Of a stretch of 64,000 nucleotides of DNA, positions 62,959 to 64,000 are shown piece after piece (position 1 is the first letter of the stretch; each line of letters starts with the position of its first letter). The notes under the pieces were generated by a model, which saw only the letters and a list, made by a program, of their open reading frames with translations, was not told the DNA's origin and made no database searches. Where the stretch lies: positions 62,001 through 126,000 of the forward strand of contig NZ_JAKCFI010000015.1 of the NCBI RefSeq assembly GCF_021412625.1, read 5' to 3'. A program made the position numbers and the translations under genes. The stretch is from Myxococcus stipitatus. GTDB lineage: Bacteria; Myxococcota; Myxococcia; Myxococcales; Myxococcaceae.

Positions 62959-63090
62959 CCGATACGCTCCCGTCGAGTGAGGACTTCCCGATAGAGCGTC
63001 TTTCCGACACGCACTCACGGTCAAGTCGGGCCGGATGGTCGCAGGTGGGAGCAGGTCGGCTTGGAGGCCATCCCCACGGGCCAGGGAGAC

Positions 63091-63120
63091 GGCCGGGGCC
63101 CCATTCCCGGGGCCCCGGCC
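63091..63120 (-). terminator. perfect 12-bp stem-loop after the lyase gene
   Basis: GGCCGGGGCCCC (63091-63102) and GGGGCCCCGGCC (63109-63120) enclose a 6-nt loop ATTCCC, 17 nt beyond the lyase stop codon at 63138. No T tract. Confidence 0.6.
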
Positions 63121-63137
63121 TGGTCCAGCAGAGGGCG

Positions 63138-64000
63138 TCAGCGCCGACGACGCAGGCCGCGCGCGAGCCCCAGGAGCCCCAGCAGCGAAAGCGCCGCGAC
63201 GGAGCCTCCCGCGCTATTGCAACCCGAGGCGTCGGCCGTATCGCCGTCGGGAGACACCCCGCTCGTCGGCGGCCCCACGCCCGTCCCCGGCGACTCGTCG
63301 GGGTCGCCCGTGCCCGCGTCCACCTGGGGCTCGGGCGGTGTGCCGGCGTCCTCGCTCGTCCCCGGCGTGCCCGCGTCCACGGGAGTCCCCGCGTCCACCG
63401 GCGTCCCCGCGTCCACGGGCGTGCCCGCGTCCACCGGCGTGCCCGCGTCCACGGGCGTCCCCGCGTCCGTGGAGGCGCCCGCGTCCGGCGTGCCCGCGTC
63501 CGTCGAGGGCGTCGTCGCCAGCACGTCCGACAGCGCCGTGGCCTGGATGAAGCCGTCGTGGAACAGGATACCCACGGGCTTCACCGTGTCGCTGCGGTAC
63601 AGGCCCAGCTTCAGGTAGTTCTTCTGGCCCGAGTACATCGTCGCGACGGACGTCTTCGACAGCACCTTCTTCTGGTTGTGCCACAGCTCCACGAAGCCCG
63701 TGCTCGCGCTCGACGACCACTTCACGTGCAGGATGAACTCCTGCCACACCCCGCGCTTGAGCGTCGTGCGCCAGGGGATGGTCGAGTTGGAGTTGAGCGC
63801 CATGCGAATCTCCTCGCCGCGCACGTAGAACTCCAGCGGAGGAGAGCCGCAGCACCCGTCGTGGTGCCACTGCGTGAACAGCTGCCAGGTGTCCACGCTC
63901 GGGAAGTCCGACGCGAACATCACCTGCCAGCGGTAGTAGTACTCCGAGCCCTCCTTCTCGCCGCCCTGGTACACCAGCTCGTTGCGGTTGCCGCTCGAGT
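63138..64000 (-). CDS. polysaccharide lyase-like enzyme with DAGTPV repeats and MYXO-CTERM tail, 5' end outside window
   Basis: The coding frame is open at the right edge, so the start is missing. The visible part shows GNRNELVYQ, SEYYYRWQVMFASDF, WQLFTQWHH and SSASTGFVELWHNQKKVL, a jelly-roll core like that of heparin-lyase-I-type polysaccharide lyases. Then comes a low-complexity linker with (DAGTPV) repeats, and finally ADASGCNSAGGSVAALSLLGLLGLARGLRRRR: a Cys, a hydrophobic helix and an Arg cluster, as in MYXO-CTERM sorting signals. The enzyme is therefore probably anchored at the outer membrane and degrades an acidic polysaccharide. Substrate not determinable. Confidence 0.78.
   Translation of the reverse strand, partial: SSGNRNELVYQGGEKEGSEYYYRWQVMFASDFPSVDTWQLFTQWHHDGCCGSPPLEFYVRGEEIRMALNSNSTIPWRTTLKRGVWQEFILHVKWSSSASTGFVELWHNQKKVLSKTSVATMYSGQKNYLKLGLYRSDTVKPVGILFHDGFIQATALSDVLATTPSTDAGTPDAGASTDAGTPVDAGTPVDAGTPVDAGTPVDAGTPVDAGTPGTSEDAGTPPEPQVDAGTGDPDESPGTGVGPPTSGVSPDGDTADASGCNSAGGSVAALSLLGLLGLARGLRRRR
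63367..63468 (-). repeat. 18-bp tandem repeat array in the lyase linker
   Basis: Five complete 18-nt units and a partial sixth, each encoding DAGTPV (or TPV with small changes), differ at only one or two positions. Expansion or loss of a unit keeps the reading frame, so the linker length can vary. Confidence 0.9.

Noticed and set aside
63367-63468. CRISPR-like regular repeats
   Set aside because: Units are 18 bp with no spacers and lie in a coding frame (DAGTPV).

Overview
The window is high-GC DNA (roughly two-thirds G+C or more by eye) with strong G/C preference at third codon positions. Its content points to a myxobacterium, most likely Myxococcaceae. Supporting this are a TIGR02996-type protein, a DUSAM-domain protein, a 'CGDGxxxxGExCDDGN' Myxococcus cysteine-rich repeat, a MYXO-CTERM-like sorting tail, and many short Cys-rich lipoproteins. 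Family assignments come from motifs read in the translated sequence; no database search was possible.

Layout. 1-9.1 kb: tail of a YopT-like (C58) protease, an outer-membrane-type lipoprotein, DUF3293, a 5'-nucleotidase lipoprotein, an orphan ClpP, fumarase FumC, a cytochrome P450/ABM-monooxygenase pair and a PspC protein. 9.2-12.4 kb: the glyoxylate shunt, aceB-aceA, behind an AT-richer leader. 12.5-15 kb: three small hypotheticals and a B12-binding/radical SAM protein. 15.1-20 kb: a tandem duplication of serine-hydrolase (class C beta-lactamase fold) lipoproteins and a group II PLP decarboxylase. 20.2-27.2 kb: a twice-frameshifted TetR gene, a secreted protein of unknown function, a divergent aldo-keto reductase/AraC pair, a secreted EEP-family hydrolase and a third serine hydrolase fused to TPRs.

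27.3-34.7 kb: an unusual GON + beta/gamma-crystallin + Vps62 lipoprotein, a beta-propeller-like protein, an EGF-repeat lipoprotein and a YhhN protein. 34.8-42.9 kb: two tiny Cys-rich lipoproteins, a YCII protein divergent from an FAD monooxygenase, a TetR/NTF2-like divergent pair, glutathione peroxidase, the TIGR02996 protein and a thiaminase I-like lipoprotein. 42.9-49.1 kb: a large membrane protein and a TPR lipoprotein-HupE/UreJ-DUF4331-lipoprotein operon. 49.1-54.3 kb is patchier, with gene remnants, a Cys-rich lipoprotein/DUSAM pair, a large carboxypeptidase-regulatory-repeat protein and a tRNA-Gln(CTG). 54.5-64 kb: a propeller-like secreted protein, an SRPBCC protein, a P-domain endonuclease I, an unknown Pro-rich protein, a zinc-ribbon/MBL protein with atypical base use, MarR, a truncated gene, another Cys-rich lipoprotein and the 3' part of a polysaccharide lyase with MYXO-CTERM.

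How genes work together. AceB and AceA form the glyoxylate bypass and FumC sits in the adjoining TCA step. Several divergent regulator/enzyme pairs (AraC/AKR, TetR/NTF2-like, possibly MarR) look like local control units. A striking share of the genes is exported: at least 18 have lipobox or signal sequences, consistent with a surface-active predatory or saprophytic bacterium. Many gene ends are marked by long perfect GC-rich stem-loops that lack a T tract.
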